From positions 1 through 64,000 of the forward strand of contig NZ_JAJAWH010000023.1 in the NCBI RefSeq assembly GCF_020531965.1: 64,000 nucleotides of DNA, in the 5' to 3' direction. This document shows positions 27,788 through 37,482 of this stretch, piece by piece. The stretch is from Pseudorhizobium xiangyangii. GTDB taxonomy: Bacteria > Pseudomonadota > Alphaproteobacteria > Rhizobiales > Rhizobiaceae. Numbering within the stretch: the first letter of the stretch is position 1; each line of letters starts with the position of its first letter. Made by a program: the position numbers and the translations under genes. Under the pieces are notes generated by a model. It was not told where the DNA came from. It did not search any database and saw only the letters and a program-made list of their open reading frames with translations.

Positions 27788-28540
27788 CTAGATGATGAGG
27801 CGACGATGGATCGCATAGGCCGCCCCAGCACTCATGAGCGCCAGGAAGTACCATGTCGCCGCATAAACGAGGTGCGTGTTGCGAAAACTGACAACCGTCA
27901 TGCCGCCGACCGGAAGACCGCCAGGATTGGGCGTTGCGTCGGCATCAATGAAATAAGGTGCGACATTTGCCAGCCCTTGCGCCGCCGCTATCGCTGCAAC
28001 ATCGCGGGAGTACCATCGGCCGTTTGCCGGATCGTTCGATCGCAAGAAGGCGCCTCCGGGCTCCGGCATGCGCAGAAGCCCGGTAATCACTATCGTTCCA
28101 CCGATCTCTCCCGCCGATCGGGTCGACAGATCGCGGCGATCGGACGGCACGAAACCGCGATTGAACAGGATGATCGAGTTGTCCGACAGCACCATTGGCG
28201 TCATGACCCAGAACCCCGCACCCCTTTCGGTTACGGCCTGGACCAAGACTGCCTTGTCATGGTCGAGGAAACCCGTCGCCTTGACCCGACGGTATTCGTC
28301 CTTGTCCTGGCCGATGTCGGGCCACTCCGAAGGAGGCGGCGCGGGCACCGGAGCCGCGTGAATGCGCTCCTCGACACGGGCGATGAGGTCCAGCTTCCAA
28401 GACAAGCGCTGGACCTGCCAGGTCCCCAACACGACGAAAATCGCCGCCAGTGCCAACATCGCTCCCGCGACGAGGCGAGATCCGGCAGGACTTGCCCCGC
28501 CTTCCTCTCGTGCCTCGCGGTTTGTATGCACCCTGTTCAT
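27788..28540 (-). CDS. surf1: SURF1-family oxidase assembly protein
   Basis: A 250-residue protein with helices at both ends (about 25-45 and 225-245) enclosing a periplasmic domain, the SURF1 pattern. Motifs include LGTWQVQRLSWKLDLIARVEERI, GFWVMTPMVLSDNSIILFNRGFVP and the C-terminal FRNTHLVYAATWYFLALM. SURF1 helps insert heme into heme-copper oxidases. It is the last gene of the cyo operon, starting five bases after the cyoD stop. Start taken at ATG 28540; an upstream extension overlaps cyoD. Confidence 0.88.
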   Translation of the reverse strand: MNRVHTNREAREEGGASPAGSRLVAGAMLALAAIFVVLGTWQVQRLSWKLDLIARVEERIHAAPVPAPPPSEWPDIGQDKDEYRRVKATGFLDHDKAVLVQAVTERGAGFWVMTPMVLSDNSIILFNRGFVPSDRRDLSTRSAGEIGGTIVITGLLRMPEPGGAFLRSNDPANGRWYSRDVAAIAAAQGLANVAPYFIDADATPNPGGLPVGGMTVVSFRNTHLVYAATWYFLALMSAGAAYAIHRRLII

Positions 28541-28545
28541 CGCCC

Positions 28546-28947
28546 TTAAGGCATGTTCCTCATCATCTCGTGCGTCATGGGCATCATGTTCGCATTGAGA
28601 TGATGCATAACCCAAAGCGAGCCGGCCAGCGCGATGCCGACGATGATCAGCGTGAAAATGAGCGCCATCATCGTCCAGCCGCCTTCCGACTTGGTGTTCA
28701 TGTGCAGGAAAAAGATCATGTGAACGACGATCTGGATCGTACCGAAGATCACGATCGCGGCAATCGTGGCGGTCTTGCTTTCCAGGACCTCGCCCATGAC
28801 CAGCCAGAAAGGAATTGCTGTCAGGATAACCGATAGGACGAAGCCGATCACGTAACTCCGGAGCGTCCCATGGCCGGCACCGTGCCCATGGCTATGGCCA
28901 TGGTGAGCTTCGTGCGCATCTTCCTGTGAAGGGGCTTTAGCGGTCAT
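28546..28947 (-). CDS. cyoD: Cytochrome o ubiquinol oxidase subunit IV
   Basis: A 133-residue protein with a histidine-rich N-terminus (HEAHHGHSHGHGAGHG) and three helices typical of CyoD: SYVIGFVLSVILTAIPFWLVM, IVIFGTIQIVVHMIFFLHM and MMALIFTLIIVGIALAGSLWVMHHL. It ends in an MP/HEMM-rich tail. The ATG at 28947 overlaps the cyoC stop (ATGA), which sets the start. It supports assembly of the quinol oxidase. Confidence 0.93.
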   Translation of the reverse strand: MTAKAPSQEDAHEAHHGHSHGHGAGHGTLRSYVIGFVLSVILTAIPFWLVMGEVLESKTATIAAIVIFGTIQIVVHMIFFLHMNTKSEGGWTMMALIFTLIIVGIALAGSLWVMHHLNANMMPMTHEMMRNMP

Positions 28948-29567
28948 CCGACAACTCCCATGAGATAGACGACAGAGAAGACACCGATCCAGACGACGTC
29001 GAGGAAGTGCCAGAACATGGAGAGGCACATCAGGCGACGGCGATTTTCCGAAATCAGGCCATGCATCTTGACCTGTACCATCAACGTCACAAGCCAGATG
29101 ATACCGAAGGTAACGTGCAGACCGTGCGTGCCGACCAGGACAAAGAAGGAAGACAGGAAGGCCGACCGGGTCGGACCTGCACCCTCCTGGATCAGATGGT
29201 AGAATTCGTAGAGTTCCAGCCCCAGAAAGAGAAGTCCGAACACTCCCGTAACGCCGAGCCAGAAGAGCGTCTCCGCCTTGGCGTTTCGTTCCATCTGCAA
29301 CATGGCAAAACCATACGTGATGGAGGAGAGGAGCAGCATGGCCGTATTAATGGCAACCAGCCCCAGATCGAACAGGTCGGCCGGGGAAGGCCCGGCCGCA
29401 TAGTTGCGCCCCAGCACCGCGTGGGTGGCAAAGAGCACGGCGAAGATGAGGCAGTCGCTCATCAGATAGAGCCAGAAACCCAGCATGGTGCTGCCTTCGG
29501 GATGATGATCTTCCGTGAGGTAGAACTGGGCTGCGTCGGGTGTTTCTGCGTGTGTCTTGTCTGTCAT
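28944..29567 (-). CDS. cyoC: Cytochrome o ubiquinol oxidase subunit III
   Basis: A 207-residue protein with five helices and the subunit III hallmarks LGFWLYLMSDCLIFAVLFATHAVL, GLELYEFYHLIQEGAGPTRSAFLSSFFVLVGTHGLHVTFGIIWL and a C-terminal SMFWHFLDVVWIGVFSVVYLMG. It follows cyoB by one base and overlaps cyoD by four. Confidence 0.94.
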   Translation of the reverse strand: MTDKTHAETPDAAQFYLTEDHHPEGSTMLGFWLYLMSDCLIFAVLFATHAVLGRNYAAGPSPADLFDLGLVAINTAMLLLSSITYGFAMLQMERNAKAETLFWLGVTGVFGLLFLGLELYEFYHLIQEGAGPTRSAFLSSFFVLVGTHGLHVTFGIIWLVTLMVQVKMHGLISENRRRLMCLSMFWHFLDVVWIGVFSVVYLMGVVG

Positions 29568-29568
29568 G

Positions 29569-31569
29569 TCAGATCCGTTCCGCCAGTAGCCTGGAACGCG
29601 CGTCTTCGGTTGCGGTCACTGTTTCGACGGGAATGTAGAAGTCCCGCTTGTAGTTGAATGTGTGTCCGATCGACACGGCGATGATGGCGATGAAGGAAAC
29701 GGCCGCCAGCCACCAGATGTACCAGATCAAGGCGAAAGCGAGAGCGATGCTCAGACCTGACAGGATGACACCCGTGCCGGTATTCTTGGGCATGTGGATT
29801 CGCTTGAAGCCGGCAAGCGGACGCTCGTAACCGCGATTCTTCATGTCGTACCAGCTGTCATGGTCATGCACGACCGGCGTAAAGGCGAAGTTGTAGTCCG
29901 GTGGCGGCGAGGAGGTCGACCACTCGAGCGTGCGGCCATTCCAGGGGTCGCCACTCGTCTCACGCAACTGGTCACGTCGCAGATAGCTGACCACCAGCTG
30001 TATGATGAAGGAAGCGATTCCAAGCGCGATCAGGACGGCGCCGAAAGCGGCGATGATGAACCAGATCTGCAGCGATGGGTCTTCGAACTGGCTTACACGG
30101 CGGGTAACGCCCATCAGTCCCAGCACGTAGAGCGGCATGAACGCGAAGAAAAAGCCGATCTGCCAGAACCAGAAGGTCATTTTGCCCCAGAAATCGTCGA
30201 GCTTGTAGCCGAACGCCTTTGGCCACCAATAGACGAGGCCAGCCATCAGACCGAACAGCACACCACCGATGATCACATTGTGGAAGTGAGCAACGAGGAA
30301 CAGCGAGTTATGAAGCACGAAGTCTGCCGGCGGGATCGCCAGCATGACACCTGTCATGCCGCCAATGACGAACGTCACCATGAAGCCAACGGTCCACAGC
30401 ATCGGAACCTCGTAGCGGATACGGCCGCGATACATCGTGAAGAGCCAGTTGAACATCTTCGCTCCCGTCGGAATCGAGATGATCATCGTCGTGATGCCGA
30501 AGAAGGCATTGACTGAGGCGCCCGAACCCATGGTGAAGAAGTGGTGCAGCCACACGAGGTAGGACAGGATCATGATCACGCAGGTCGCGTAGACCATGGA
30601 GGCATAGCCGAAGAGGCGCTTGCCGCAGAAGGTGGCGACCACTTCCGAGAAAATGCCGAAGGCTGGGAGAATCAGGATGTAGACTTCCGGGTGACCCCAG
30701 ATCCAGATGAGGTTTACATACATCATCGGATTACCACCAAGGTCATTGGTGAAGAAGTTCGTCCCGACGTAACGGTCGAGCGACAGCAATGCGAGTGTGG
30801 CCGTCAGGATCGGGAAGGTGGCGACAATCAGAATGTTGGTGCAGAGCGAAGTCCAGGTGAACACCGGCATCTTCATGAAGGTCATGCCCGGAGCGCGCAT
30901 CTTGACGATCGTGGCGATCAGGTTGATCCCCGACAACGTCGTGCCGACCCCTGCCACCTGCAGGCCCCAGATGTAGTAGTCCACGCCGACACCGGGACTG
31001 TAGTCCGCTCCAGACAACGGTGGATAGGCCAGCCAGCCGGTTCGGGCGAACTCACCGACAAAGAGCGAGATCATGATGATGATGGCCCCGGCGGTTGTCA
31101 TCCAGAACGAGAAGTTGTTGAGGAACGGGAACGACACGTCTCGTGCGCCGATCTGCAACGGCACGACGTAGTTCATGAAGCCCGTGACGAACGGCATCGC
31201 TACGAAAAAGATCATGATCACGCCGTGCGCCGTGAAGATCTGGTCGTAATGGTGGGCGTTGAGATAGCCCTCATTGCCATTGAAAGCGATCGCCTGCTGG
31301 ATGCGCATCATGATGGCATCGGCAAAGCCACGAAGCAGCATGACGATCGCAAGGATGATGTACATGATGCCGATCTTCTTGTGATCGACAGTCGTGAACC
31401 ACTCGTTCCAGAGATAGCCCCATAGTTTGTATTTCGTGATCAAGGCTACGATGGCGAGACCGCCGATCACGACCGCCACAAACGTACTGATGATGATCGG
31501 GTCATGCGGGATGGCTTCCCAGGAAAGCCGCCCGAAGATGAGTTGTGTCAGGTTGGTGTCGTCGAACAT
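29569..31569 (-). CDS. cyoB: Cytochrome o ubiquinol oxidase subunit I
   Basis: The 666-residue catalytic subunit of a heme-copper quinol oxidase, which reduces oxygen to water with electrons from quinol and pumps protons. Motifs seen: heme ligand region [26 protein letters not shown] (with the Cu_B histidine and cross-linked tyrosine), [10 protein letters not shown] and the two C-terminal heme ligands in [11 protein letters not shown]. The N-terminus [20 protein letters not shown] is typical for CyoB. The ATG at 31569 is used; a TTG four codons earlier is less likely. Confidence 0.95.
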   Translation of the reverse strand: MFDDTNLTQLIFGRLSWEAIPHDPIIISTFVAVVIGGLAIVALITKYKLWGYLWNEWFTTVDHKKIGIMYIILAIVMLLRGFADAIMMRIQQAIAFNGNEGYLNAHHYDQIFTAHGVIMIFFVAMPFVTGFMNYVVPLQIGARDVSFPFLNNFSFWMTTAGAIIIMISLFVGEFARTGWLAYPPLSGADYSPGVGVDYYIWGLQVAGVGTTLSGINLIATIVKMRAPGMTFMKMPVFTWTSLCTNILIVATFPILTATLALLSLDRYVGTNFFTNDLGGNPMMYVNLIWIWGHPEVYILILPAFGIFSEVVATFCGKRLFGYASMVYATCVIMILSYLVWLHHFFTMGSGASVNAFFGITTMIISIPTGAKMFNWLFTMYRGRIRYEVPMLWTVGFMVTFVIGGMTGVMLAIPPADFVLHNSLFLVAHFHNVIIGGVLFGLMAGLVYWWPKAFGYKLDDFWGKMTFWFWQIGFFFAFMPLYVLGLMGVTRRVSQFEDPSLQIWFIIAAFGAVLIALGIASFIIQLVVSYLRRDQLRETSGDPWNGRTLEWSTSSPPPDYNFAFTPVVHDHDSWYDMKNRGYERPLAGFKRIHMPKNTGTGVILSGLSIALAFALIWYIWWLAAVSFIAIIAVSIGHTFNYKRDFYIPVETVTATEDARSRLLAERI

Positions 31570-31601
31570 AGGACTGTCCAAATTCTATTTAATCTGCGGC
31601 C

Positions 31602-32798
31602 TCAGGGCTGCGTGGAACCGTTTGTGTTCAGTTGCGGCGGTGCCGCACCCTCCGAGCCTTCGGCCGGCGCCTTATGGCCTTGGTGCATGTCGTGCGTGTC
31701 GTGGTTCATCGAAGGCGGCTGCTGGTCGCCGTCCACGCCTTCCGCCGGTTCCTCGCTGCGCGCCGGATTGCCTGTGGCGGGGAACGTCGCGCCGGGGGCT
31801 GCCTCACCATGCCCACCTGCCGGCCCGGCATGGCGATTGTCGTGCTGGAGCTTGGCACGGTTTTCGTGACTGTCGACGCCCGCGCCGCCCATCATGTCGA
31901 TGTGCATCATGTCGCGCATGCACATCTGTCCAGGGCGAACACACATGTTGAGTACGGCGTCGTAGAGACCATCCTCGACACCGGCAAAAAGGCGGACCGG
32001 CTCCCTTATGCTTGGCTTTTCGAGCTTCAGGAAGGCATCACGGTTGAGCATGGTGCCATTTTGCTTAACCCGGGCAATCCATTCGTCGAAGCCCCCCTGC
32101 TGCAGACCGTGGAACCTGAAGCGCATATGGGAGAAACCGTCGCCACTGTAGTTTGACGATATCCCCTCGTAATCGCCTTCCTTGTTGATCACCGCATGCA
32201 GCTTCGTTTCCATGCCGGGCATGGCGTAGATCATGCCCGCAAGCGCGGGAATGTAGAAGGAGTTCATCACCGACGACGCCGTGATCTGGAAAGTAATCGG
32301 GCGATCGACGGGAGCCGCCATCTCGTTCACGGTCGCTATTCCGTACTCAGGGTAAAAGAACAGCCATTTCCAGTCGAGCGCGACAACCTGAACGGTCAGC
32401 GGCTTGACGTCAGCCGGAATTGGCCGCTCGGCATCGATGCGGTCCAGCGGCCTGTAGGGGTCGAGCTTGTGGGTGCTGATCCAGGTGATAGCCCCCAGCG
32501 CAATGATGATCGCCAGCGGTGCGGCCCAGATGATGACCTCGAGTCGGGTGGAGTGATGCCACTCGGGATCATATGTGGCAGCCGTATTGGATTGCCTGTA
32601 GCGCCAGGCAAAGAACAACGTGAGGAACAGCACCGGCACAATGATGATGAGCATCAGGATTGTCGAAACGACGATCAAATCCCTTTGCTGTGCGGCGATA
32701 TCGCCAGACGGCGACATCACGACCATATTGCAGCCAGTCAGCAGCAAGACGGGCAGCAGAAGAAGGGGTCGAAGGGCGGACTTAAGGAGATTGGGCAT
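31602..32798 (-). CDS. cyoA: Cytochrome o ubiquinol oxidase subunit II with extended His/Met-rich tail
   Basis: A 398-residue subunit II, first gene of the operon. A lipoprotein signal (lipobox LTGC near residue 20-23) is followed by two helices (about 42-68 and 85-108) and the cupredoxin domain. The Cu_A ligands are missing, as expected for a quinol rather than cytochrome c oxidase (VVALDWKWLFFYPEYGIATVNE and SSVMNSFYIPALAGMIYAMPGM). After residue 300 the protein continues with a long tail rich in His, Met and acidic residues (MCMRDMMHIDMMGG, NHDTHDMHQGHK), longer than the E. coli protein. No cyoE (heme O synthase) gene is in the window. Confidence 0.93.
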   Translation of the reverse strand: MPNLLKSALRPLLLLPVLLLTGCNMVVMSPSGDIAAQQRDLIVVSTILMLIIIVPVLFLTLFFAWRYRQSNTAATYDPEWHHSTRLEVIIWAAPLAIIIALGAITWISTHKLDPYRPLDRIDAERPIPADVKPLTVQVVALDWKWLFFYPEYGIATVNEMAAPVDRPITFQITASSVMNSFYIPALAGMIYAMPGMETKLHAVINKEGDYEGISSNYSGDGFSHMRFRFHGLQQGGFDEWIARVKQNGTMLNRDAFLKLEKPSIREPVRLFAGVEDGLYDAVLNMCVRPGQMCMRDMMHIDMMGGAGVDSHENRAKLQHDNRHAGPAGGHGEAAPGATFPATGNPARSEEPAEGVDGDQQPPSMNHDTHDMHQGHKAPAEGSEGAAPPQLNTNGSTQP

Positions 32799-33110
32799 CT
32801 CGGGCTCAATTTTTTTGCGTTTTGTCTAGTTCCGACTAATCGCGGAAGGCACCACTCGGAATGAGGTCCTTTGTCGCAGCGCAGCAATCTGCCGCACTGC
32901 AACAGAACAATATCGCTTCGGTTTGGCAGTTGTTGCCTACCGTAGTTTGATGGCCCAAATCGGCCGCCCGTGGGTATCTAGGGCGCTATCGCAAACGACC
33001 AGAGGGGGAAATGCAGCGAAGTTTCCGCTTTTTTCCAAGTCGTTCCTTGATCCCGACGGTAGTTTGATCAACATTTCCCTGAGCAGGGCAAATTTTGCCA
33101 GGAGGAAGTC
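32799..33110. other. Divergent intergenic region between cyoA and MFS gene, with a repeated 10-mer
   Basis: A 312-base gap that must hold the promoters of cyoABCD and the divergent MFS gene. The 10-mer GTAGTTTGAT occurs twice in the same direction, at 32942-32951 and 33059-33068, 117 bases apart. This could be a regulator half-site or chance. A purine-rich GGAGGAAG just before 33111 is the Shine-Dalgarno of the MFS gene. No small gene is seen. Confidence 0.35.
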
Positions 33111-34454
33111 ATGAGTACCGTCGTCAACCCCACATCCACTGGCCTTGAGGAAGACGCGCGCCGCATCCATGACGACAAGCCGATTTCGCCTGGCAGTATC
33201 GCCATCGGCGTGATTATCGGCCGCATGTCCGAATTTTTCGATTTCTTCGTCTATGGCATCGGTTCGGTGCTTGTCTTCCCAAGGCTGATATTCCCGTTTG
33301 TTTCGGACCCGGTCACAGCCACTCTTCTGTCTTTTTCGATATTCCCTCTCGCCTTCATCGCACGGCCCGTCGGATCACTCGTTTTCATGTGGATCGATCG
33401 CCACTATGGGCGCGGAACGAAGCTGACAATTGCGCTTTTCCTCCTTGGCGGCTCCACGGCATCCATCGCCTTCCTGCCCGCCTATGATTCGATCGGCTAT
33501 TGGGCCATTGCATTGCTGGCCCTCTTCCGGCTGGGACAAGGCTTTGCTCTTGGCGGCGCCTGGGACGGTCTCGCATCGCTCCTGAATCTTAACGCTCCCC
33601 CGAATCGACGCGGCTGGTACGCGATGATCCCGCAGCTCGGAGCGCCGATCGGCTTTGCGCTGGCGAGTGTCCTTTTCGGTTATTTTGTCGCCAATCTATC
33701 GGAAGAGGACTTCCTCTCTTGGGGTTGGCGGTATCCATTCTTCGTCGCCTTCGCAATCAACGTTGTTGCTCTGTTCGCCCGCCTGCGCATCGTTGCCAGC
33801 AAGGAATTCGGTGCAGCCATGGAGGCGCAGGAGTTGCAGGCGCGTCCGGTTTTCGAGATGCTGAGCAAGCATGGTCATGACGTGGTCCTCGGTGCCTTCG
33901 TGCCGCTGGCAAGCTTTGCCATGTTCCACCTGGTGACGATCTTTCCGTTGAGCTGGGTGACACTCACCGGCGGACAGACGCCAGCTGAGTTTCTATGGGT
34001 GCAGGTGGCAGGCGCAGCGGTCGGGGTCGTTGGCATTGTCTTGTCAGGCGTCATCGCCGATCGTATTGGCCGACGCAGTCAATTGATGATCGGTGCCGTG
34101 ATCATCGCGATCTTTTCATTCTCGGCGCCCTTCCTGCTGGATGCTGGCGGAAAGGGCCAGGACGCCTTTATCATTATCGGCTTCGGCATCCTTGGCCTGT
34201 CCTTCGGCCAGGCCTCCGGCGCCGTTTCCTCGCGTTTCAGCCAGTATTACCGCTACACGGGATCAGCTTTCACATCCGATTTGGCTTGGTTGGTGGGAGC
34301 CGGCTTTGCACCACTGGTGGCACTCGGTCTTGCCAGCAATTTTGGCATCATCTTCATTGGCGGCTATCTCATTTCCGGCGCGATCTGCACGCTGGTTGCA
34401 CTCAGCCTCAACCGGGCCCTGACCCCGGGCATCGAGCCCGGTCAGCAACGGTGA
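33111..34454 (+). CDS. MFS transporter, metabolite:H+ symporter type
   Basis: A 447-residue, twelve-helix transporter of the MHS subfamily (related to ProP and KgtP). Its N-terminal helix carries GVIIGRMSEFFDFFVYGIGS, the loop 2-3 motif is RPVGSLVFMWIDRHYGRGTKL, and the matching loop 8-9 is GVIADRIGRRSQL. The charged helix segment LFRLGQGFALGGAWDG is typical. The substrate is probably an organic acid or zwitterion, but cannot be fixed. A strong terminator follows. Confidence 0.88.
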   Translation: MSTVVNPTSTGLEEDARRIHDDKPISPGSIAIGVIIGRMSEFFDFFVYGIGSVLVFPRLIFPFVSDPVTATLLSFSIFPLAFIARPVGSLVFMWIDRHYGRGTKLTIALFLLGGSTASIAFLPAYDSIGYWAIALLALFRLGQGFALGGAWDGLASLLNLNAPPNRRGWYAMIPQLGAPIGFALASVLFGYFVANLSEEDFLSWGWRYPFFVAFAINVVALFARLRIVASKEFGAAMEAQELQARPVFEMLSKHGHDVVLGAFVPLASFAMFHLVTIFPLSWVTLTGGQTPAEFLWVQVAGAAVGVVGIVLSGVIADRIGRRSQLMIGAVIIAIFSFSAPFLLDAGGKGQDAFIIIGFGILGLSFGQASGAVSSRFSQYYRYTGSAFTSDLAWLVGAGFAPLVALGLASNFGIIFIGGYLISGAICTLVALSLNRALTPGIEPGQQR

Positions 34455-34462
34455 GAAAGCCA

Positions 34463-34491
34463 GAGATGCCGGGTGCAAGGCCCGGTATCTC
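34463..34491 (+). terminator. Intrinsic terminator after the MFS gene
   Basis: GAGATGCCGGG and CCCGGTATCTC form an 11-bp stem (one G-T pair) around a 7-base loop, nine bases after the MFS stop, followed by the T-rich run ATTTGTCTAATCTTTC. It separates the MFS unit from the polysaccharide locus. Confidence 0.75.
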
Positions 34492-34600
34492 ATTTGTCTA
34501 ATCTTTCTTCGTCAGTCCGTTCGGAAAGATTGTTGCACCTTCCGTAATCAATAATTGATCTTTGAATGTTTTGCATGACGGCGAAGCTTCGGAGTTCGCA

Positions 34601-35782
34601 ATGTCAGGTAGTATCACGCCCCGGCCACCACGCCTTCTGTTTCTGCAAACACAAGCGGAGATGGCGGGAGCCCAGGAGGTGTCGCGCCTGCTAGGAGAAC
34701 AACTGTCACAGCAGGGGGCGGATGGTGAGCCCGCCTGCGCGGTCCATCACCTCTTTCTCTACAAGAAAACATCGGGTTGCGATCATTTTCCGAACGTTCG
34801 CTTCGCCGCAGAGGAACGCCCGACCAATATGCGCTCCAGCTTGGGCCTTCTGAAGAACCTGATATCGGCCATTCGTGATATCAGACCCGATGTACTGTTG
34901 ACCTTCCAGCACTACGGCAATGTCGTGGGGGCACCTGTCGGCCGGCTATTGGGCGTACCGCATATAATTGCGAACCACGTTTCGGCACCTCTCACCATCA
35001 ACCGAGCGGTTCGCGCGCTTGATCGCGTCATCGGCCTCTCCGGCTGCTACGATACCATCACGGTCAACTCTCATGCAACGTGGCGTGATTACAGCTCCTA
35101 CCCCACCCGATATGCCCGTCGCCTGGTGCATATCCCCCATGGCTTTGCACAGCGCATGGCGCTGCTGCAGAAGCCGGACGCCCGAACAAAGTTCAGCTTG
35201 CCACAAAACGTCCCGCTCATCGGCACCGTCGCGCGACTGCATCCGTTGAAACAGATCGATCTGGCGATAAAGACCCTTGCCTCCTTGTCGGAGGTTCATC
35301 TTGCCGTTGCCGGACAGGGACCGGACCGGCCGCGCCTGGATGTCATGGCAGCCGAGCTTGACGTCGCAGACCGCGTGCACTTCATCGGTGAAATCCCGCC
35401 GAGCGAGATCGGCACATTCTTAAGCAGCCTTGATGTCTTTGTCTTTCCAAGCGCCGCCGAAACATTCGGATTGGCGGCGGTGGAAGCGGCCCAGGCAGGC
35501 GTTCCGGTGATTGCCAACGATCTACCGGTTCTGCGTGAAGTGCTTGAGGTCGATCAGTCGCCGTGTGCAGTGTTCATCGATGCCAGTGACACCGCATCCT
35601 TCGCCGCAGCAATAGATCAGCTTCTGACTGACGATCGGCTTGCTCACGATCTTTCCCAGAGAGGCCGCAGGCTCTCCGAGCGATATTCGCTCGATGCCAT
35701 GGTGGCGGGCTATCGGCGCCTGATCAACGGCAAGCGTAACGACAACCAGCGCCAGAACGATGATCCCAGGATACGAGCATGA
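34601..35782 (+). CDS. GT4-family glycosyltransferase
   Basis: A 393-residue retaining glycosyltransferase of family GT4, two Rossmann domains. The N-terminal domain has QAEMAGAQEVSRLLGEQL, and the C-terminal domain the sugar-nucleotide site: GTVARLHPLKQIDLAIK (about residue 210), VAGQGPDRPRL, and PSAAETFGLAAVEAAQAGVPVIAND with the E-x7-E motif near residue 290. It probably adds a sugar during exopolysaccharide repeat-unit synthesis. The ATG at 34601 has GGAG six bases upstream; the frame continues upstream to a TTG. It overlaps the next gene by four bases. Confidence 0.88.
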   Translation: MSGSITPRPPRLLFLQTQAEMAGAQEVSRLLGEQLSQQGADGEPACAVHHLFLYKKTSGCDHFPNVRFAAEERPTNMRSSLGLLKNLISAIRDIRPDVLLTFQHYGNVVGAPVGRLLGVPHIIANHVSAPLTINRAVRALDRVIGLSGCYDTITVNSHATWRDYSSYPTRYARRLVHIPHGFAQRMALLQKPDARTKFSLPQNVPLIGTVARLHPLKQIDLAIKTLASLSEVHLAVAGQGPDRPRLDVMAAELDVADRVHFIGEIPPSEIGTFLSSLDVFVFPSAAETFGLAAVEAAQAGVPVIANDLPVLREVLEVDQSPCAVFIDASDTASFAAAIDQLLTDDRLAHDLSQRGRRLSERYSLDAMVAGYRRLINGKRNDNQRQNDDPRIRA

Positions 35783-37359
35783 CGCTCCCGGATCACCCTG
35801 AACTGTCCATTCTGATCGTCGTAGACAGCGATGCACTATCCGCATTCATACCGGCACTCGCAACACTCTTGCGCCGGGAGTTTTCCGCTCAGGTCAAGCT
35901 GGAGGTAGTTTCGAACGGCAGTGGTTCCGACGCGGCGCCGCTTGCGACGCTGCTCTCGCTGGAAAAAATGATCGTTCGCCGCAACAGGCCGTGTTGGGCC
36001 GATCGGATAGCCAAAGCCGATATCCACGACTTGCTTGAGACGCGCAGCAACCAATCCTTCTCTTTCGTCATTGACCTGACGAAAGGCACACAGAAGCACG
36101 CTCAGCCCGTTTGGAGACCGCTCTACAATGGAGCTGCCGGCGAGCCAGCGCTCGCATCGTCCCTTTTATTCCTCGGTACGCCGAAGATTTCCATCTCCGT
36201 TCAACGCGAGGCTTCGGCACAACCTGCCATCATATGCGGAGGCACCGCGTCGCTCGAAAGCGCAGCAGGCATCGGCGGTGCGATGGAAGCAGTCTGGTCG
36301 CGCACAACCATGCTTCTCGTGAAGGCAATCCGTGGTGAACTTCAAAAGACAGGCAGTCAGGCTTGTGACCTGCAGGATGCAGCCGAGGCGCCACTAATTT
36401 CAACCGGCGCAACCCTCAGGTATGGGGCATCGGCATTGGCGGCAGCGGCGGCAAATGCCGCCTACAGCTTGTGCTGTCATCGTCCGCATTGGCGTGTTGG
36501 CTGGCGGTTCTCCAACATCAGCAATGATGTGTGGGCGAGCCGAAGCCTCGGGGGCGCGACATGGAACATACTGAAGGATCCAATCGATCACTTCTACGCG
36601 GACCCGTTCCCGGTCTTCTGGCGCGGTCGGGACTATATTTTCTTTGAGGATTTGGACCACAAGACCCAGAAGGGCATCATTTCGGTTGTCGAGTTTGACG
36701 CTGAGGGGCGCCCGGGGCCTCCGATCCCGGTTCTGGAGGAGCCATGGCACCTCTCCTATCCGTTCATCATCGAAGCGGATGGCGAGATCTGGATGATCCC
36801 GGAAGCTTCATTGAGCGGTCAGATTACCGCCTATCGGGCCATAGAGTTTCCTTGGCGATGGGAAAAGCATGCAACGCTGGTTTCAGATGTCGAAGCGGGG
36901 GATGCGACGATCGTGGCCCACAACGACCGGCTCTGGATGTTTGCAGTGATCCGGCAAGGAATTGGCGGTTACTCGGATGCGCTGGCTATGTGGTCATCCG
37001 GACATCTCTTCGGTCAATGGCAGCCGCACCCAGCAAATCCCGTTCTGATCGACGATCGCGAAGCTCGCCCGGCTGGTGCCATGGTTCGGCGAAACGGGCA
37101 GTTGCTACGCCCGGTCCAGGATTGCCGAAGCGGGTATGGTGCGGCGCTTGGCCTTGCCCGCGTGACAAAGCTCGACGATGAGGGGTTTGCACAGATCGTT
37201 GAAACCCGGCTCGCACCCGGATCGTCATCCTGGCCTGGCAGGAAGCTCCACAGCCTAAATGGCAACGGGAGGCTGGAAGTCATCGACGGCAGTGTTCCGC
37301 GCCCCAAAATGCCACTTGCCCGCCATCTGGTCGACCGGATCTATCGGCCCGCCACATAA
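35779..37359 (+). CDS. Glucosamine inositolphosphorylceramide transferase-like protein
   Basis: A 526-residue protein. The first 220 residues resemble a formyltransferase- or NAD-binding-like domain without clear catalytic motif. Residues about 225-520 form repeated blades with the signatures HFYADPFPVFWRGRDYIFFEDLDHKTQKGIISVVEF, EPWHLSYPFIIEADGEIWMIPEAS and LWMFAVI, as in the five-bladed beta-propeller domain of the plant GIPC-transferase family and its bacterial relatives in polysaccharide loci. The acceptor and reaction are unknown. It starts inside the GT4 gene stop (ATGA), so the two are coupled. Confidence 0.65.
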   Translation: MTLPDHPELSILIVVDSDALSAFIPALATLLRREFSAQVKLEVVSNGSGSDAAPLATLLSLEKMIVRRNRPCWADRIAKADIHDLLETRSNQSFSFVIDLTKGTQKHAQPVWRPLYNGAAGEPALASSLLFLGTPKISISVQREASAQPAIICGGTASLESAAGIGGAMEAVWSRTTMLLVKAIRGELQKTGSQACDLQDAAEAPLISTGATLRYGASALAAAAANAAYSLCCHRPHWRVGWRFSNISNDVWASRSLGGATWNILKDPIDHFYADPFPVFWRGRDYIFFEDLDHKTQKGIISVVEFDAEGRPGPPIPVLEEPWHLSYPFIIEADGEIWMIPEASLSGQITAYRAIEFPWRWEKHATLVSDVEAGDATIVAHNDRLWMFAVIRQGIGGYSDALAMWSSGHLFGQWQPHPANPVLIDDREARPAGAMVRRNGQLLRPVQDCRSGYGAALGLARVTKLDDEGFAQIVETRLAPGSSSWPGRKLHSLNGNGRLEVIDGSVPRPKMPLARHLVDRIYRPAT

Positions 37360-37482
37360 CCTCGAAAACACAGGTTACGGGTGGGAGCCGGAGGACGTTC
37401 CGCGTCTGTCGATGCGATGCGCCGGCCAGTTTGCCAGCACGCTATTCTGACGATGCGGCGCTACGGCTGTGACAGAACACCA

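Noticed and set aside
30541-31425. 294-codon plus-strand frame opposite cyoB
   Set aside because: Rich in Asp, His and Arg with no fold pattern; cyoB is certain on the other strand.
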